This document shows, in pieces, positions 5,892 to 8,009 of a DNA stretch of 8,009 nt (its first letter is position 1; each line of letters opens with the position of its first letter). The notes under the pieces are model-generated. The model did no database searches. It was not told the DNA's origin and saw nothing but the letters and a program-made list of their open reading frames with translations. The stretch covers positions 1 to 8,009 of the forward strand of contig CANJWU010000045.1 of assembly GCA_947478655.1 (NCBI GenBank), given 5' to 3'. A program made the translations under genes and the position numbers. This DNA is from Sphingobacteriales bacterium (GTDB lineage Bacteria; Bacteroidota; Bacteroidia; Sphingobacteriales; Sphingobacteriaceae).

Positions 5892-7480
5892 AAAATTCGT
5901 TGATAGCGAACAAAGTCTTTATTTTTCGTTATTAAGGTGTAAATCCCTTCAGGTAAATTTTCGGTGTAGATGTTTTTTAAATTTGTTTTTAAAACGCAAT
6001 TCCCTAATAAATCAACAATGAAAAATTCATTATTGATTTCATTGCATTCAATGGTTATGAATTGATTGGCAGGATTTGGGTAAGCAAGAATTTTATGAAT
6101 GGAGTTATCCACTCCTGTGCTTTTTTTGATGCTATACGAATAAGCCACCGTATTATTTTTTCTCGAAGTGTTTTCTTCATTTGGCAAATAGGTTTTTATA
6201 TAATCAACCTTGGCGCTATCTGCACCTATGCTAACCGATAAATATCCTCTATTGCTTAAAAATACACCATTTTTATAACCGTATGATGCTGGTAAATTGT
6301 TGCTTGTGATATTCTTAGCAGAGGGCTGAGGAACTTCTTGATAAATTACACCATCTTTTTCTTGTTTACCAAAGAAATGATCGTGGCCATGGAAAAATAT
6401 ATTTACATGATGGTCCACCATTAATTGATGTATAGATGCTCCCCAATTTGGCCTGTTGGTATTGAATCCGAAAGTACTATCTAAATTATAACCACCATTT
6501 TCGTATAAATGTGCATACTCAGTTCCGCCTCTGCCTTCATTTCCATTACCTCCAACCAATTGATGAGAGAATACAAACTTATATGTTGCATTGCTCATGC
6601 TTAGCGTATTTTTGAACCAATCATATTGTTCTTTACCTAAAGTCCATCCCCATCCAGGTTTTTTCTTAGTATACCAGTATGGATCAATAACTACAAACAA
6701 AGTGTTCCCCCATTCCCAGGCATAATAGTTTTTTCTAAGGCCAATATTCTTTTCGGGAATATTATTTCCAGTATAAAAATTATTTGGCGAAGGGTTTGGA
6801 AAATATAAATTTCTAGTATTTGCAGACATGGTACTTAGGCTATTGATGCCTGTATCATTGGTTCTCCAGCCTAATTCTCCTTCGTGGTTTCCAAGTACTA
6901 AATACAATGGAGTAGAAGGGCATGCTTCATTAAAATAATTTCGAAATAATAAATGCCTTGCAGTAACTTCGGTTTGATTAATAACAGGTAATTTTTCCGA
7001 CATGAAATTATCGCCTAAGTCTATTAAAAAATCGTGTTTATTAGCAAGCATGTTTTGTAGTGTGAGCGCATAAGATGCATAAATAGTATTGGTATCTAAA
7101 TGTGGATCTGCTTCTACTGCAAAACTAAAGGTTTCATTAATACTTCTATTTGTTCTAAAATGATTGATATTACTATAATACGTTTGACCGGGAATATTAT
7201 ATAATTTATATTTTAATCGATAAAAATATTCGGTATAGGCATTCAATCCAGTAAGGTCTATTTCAATTGGGGTATCTAATTTTGTAATGAAAGTAGCACT
7301 GGTATTAATAAGATTTGAAATACTTGGACCGTATTCAACACTTACCTCTACTGGCAAGCTAAATAAGGCACTTATAGTAATGCCGCTGTTTGTAGGCTTT
7401 CCGAGTACAATTGTATAAGATTGTGCAAATGCAAAAAGCATTTGAAAAGTCAAAATTAAACTTAAGCTTATCTTTTTCAT
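5879..7480 (-). CDS. Secreted metallophosphoesterase with T9SS sorting domain
   Basis: The 533-residue protein begins with a signal peptide (MKKISLSLILTFQMLFAFAQ, cut near 19-20). Next comes an Fn3-like/purple-acid-phosphatase N-domain-like beta region (about 22-112), ending in the typical YFYRLKY and HFRT strands. A calcineurin-like phosphoesterase domain (about 117-420) follows, with all metal-binding motifs: DPH (125-127), DLGDN (154-158), GNHE (197-200), SHQ (305-307) and GHDH (365-368). After a linker, the C-terminal 70 residues form a type A T9SS sorting domain (AYPNPANQFITI at 466-477, ending in a basic strand). The protein is therefore predicted to hydrolyse phosphate esters at the cell surface or outside the cell; the substrate is unknown. 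Its ATG directly follows the stop of the upstream paralogue, so the two are probably one operon. Phosphatase or phosphodiesterase activity cannot be separated by sequence alone. Confidence 0.9.
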   Translation of the reverse strand: MKKISLSLILTFQMLFAFAQSYTIVLGKPTNSGITISALFSLPVEVSVEYGPSISNLINTSATFITKLDTPIEIDLTGLNAYTEYFYRLKYKLYNIPGQTYYSNINHFRTNRSINETFSFAVEADPHLDTNTIYASYALTLQNMLANKHDFLIDLGDNFMSEKLPVINQTEVTARHLLFRNYFNEACPSTPLYLVLGNHEGELGWRTNDTGINSLSTMSANTRNLYFPNPSPNNFYTGNNIPEKNIGLRKNYYAWEWGNTLFVVIDPYWYTKKKPGWGWTLGKEQYDWFKNTLSMSNATYKFVFSHQLVGGNGNEGRGGTEYAHLYENGGYNLDSTFGFNTNRPNWGASIHQLMVDHHVNIFFHGHDHFFGKQEKDGVIYQEVPQPSAKNITSNNLPASYGYKNGVFLSNRGYLSVSIGADSAKVDYIKTYLPNEENTSRKNNTVAYSYSIKKSTGVDNSIHKILAYPNPANQFITIECNEINNEFFIVDLLGNCVLKTNLKNIYTENLPEGIYTLITKNKDFVRYQRILIQH

Positions 7481-8009
7481 TTATTTTTGAATGCTAACTT
7501 TTTTAATAAATTCGAATTGATTTGTTTTTATTTTTAAAATATAAATTCCGTTTTCTAAATCTAATGTGTTAATGGAATTCCCAATGCCACTTAATAATTT
7601 TTCGCCAAATAAATTATATAAATTCCAATTTTTAATCAAATCGCTACTTTGAATTGTTAAATTATTTTTAGCAGGGTTTGGATAAATACTTGGAACATTT
7701 TTTAACGATTGGTTGATATTTGTATTGGCAGCATGTACGGTATAACTAAATGCAACCTCGCCGTTTTTGTGTTGGCCTGTTATAGTATCTGCAGGCAAAT
7801 AAGCTCTTACATAATCAACTTTTACTTCTTGTGCAGAAACGCTTACTCTTATATGACCTGTGCCGTCTAAGGTATCTGACGTGTATGCATTCGCGTTGGC
7901 TAATTTTCCAATTTGATAAGTGGAGTCACTTGGCATAGGAACTGCTTGGTAGGTAATACCATCTAGTACTTCATGTGCAAAAACATGGTCATGCCCTTGA
8001 AAAAAAATA
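7481..8009 (-). CDS. Second secreted metallophosphoesterase with T9SS tail, 5' part missing
   Basis: The frame is open to the window edge, so the Met at 7936 is internal, not the start. About 175 C-terminal residues are visible. They open with IFFQGHDHVFAHEVLDGITY, whose GHDH is the last metal-binding motif of calcineurin-like phosphoesterases, and it aligns with IFFHGHDHFFGKQEKDGVIY of the neighbouring gene. The alignment continues through a shared block (VKVDYVRAYLP here, AKVDYIKTYLP in the neighbour; then VAFSYTV against VAYSYSI). A type A T9SS sorting domain follows, with YPNPAKNNLTI at visible residues 109-119 and a KKVSIQK end. The N-terminal signal and the first motifs lie outside the window. 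The stop TAA at 7481-7483 abuts the next ATG with no gap, so translation of the pair is probably coupled. The two look like diverged tandem duplicates. Confidence 0.88.
   Translation of the reverse strand, partial: IFFQGHDHVFAHEVLDGITYQAVPMPSDSTYQIGKLANANAYTSDTLDGTGHIRVSVSAQEVKVDYVRAYLPADTITGQHKNGEVAFSYTVHAANTNINQSLKNVPSIYPNPAKNNLTIQSSDLIKNWNLYNLFGEKLLSGIGNSINTLDLENGIYILKIKTNQFEFIKKVSIQK

Overview
The window looks like the chromosome of a Bacteroidota bacterium, most likely close to Chitinophagaceae/Sphingobacteriales. The reasons are AT-rich DNA, starts without clear Shine-Dalgarno sequences, promoter-like TAnnTTTG boxes, two proteins with type IX secretion (T9SS) C-terminal sorting tails, and a short fused CrtYcd-type lycopene cyclase. 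The family placement is inference; the phylum is well supported.

Left part (1-1400): the last 41 codons of dihydrolipoamide dehydrogenase (lpdA, +) are followed after 9 bp by a complete murB (+, peptidoglycan precursor synthesis). murB converges on a small cold-shock protein gene (-). The hairpin between them has its T-tract on the minus strand, so it fits best as the terminator of the cold-shock gene.

Middle part (1480-5880): an ECF-type sigma factor gene (-) sits next to a carotenoid cluster. crtI (phytoene desaturase, -) and crtB (phytoene synthase, +) diverge from a 115-bp intergenic region. crtB is followed by a tightly packed gene for an exported protein of unknown function and then, with a 1-bp stop/start overlap, by a membrane lycopene cyclase (crtY, CrtYcd type). 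Together CrtB, CrtI and CrtY would turn GGPP into phytoene, then lycopene, then a beta-cyclised carotene. Neither a GGPP synthase nor a carotene hydroxylase/ketolase is visible here. The slot between crtB and crtY, where related bacteria often carry crtZ, holds the unknown exported protein instead.

Right part (5879-8009): two tandem minus-strand genes encode related secreted metallophosphoesterases with T9SS sorting tails. The upstream copy is cut by the window edge. The downstream copy starts on the base right after the upstream stop codon, which suggests an operon made by duplication. It converges on crtY with only 6 bp between the stop codons.

Most of the window is recognisable chromosomal content. 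The parts most worth a second look are the unknown exported protein inside the carotenoid operon, the ECF sigma factor beside that cluster, and the tandem T9SS phosphoesterase pair. No mobile element, CRISPR array, tRNA or rRNA was seen, and no stretch over 300 bp lacks a gene.
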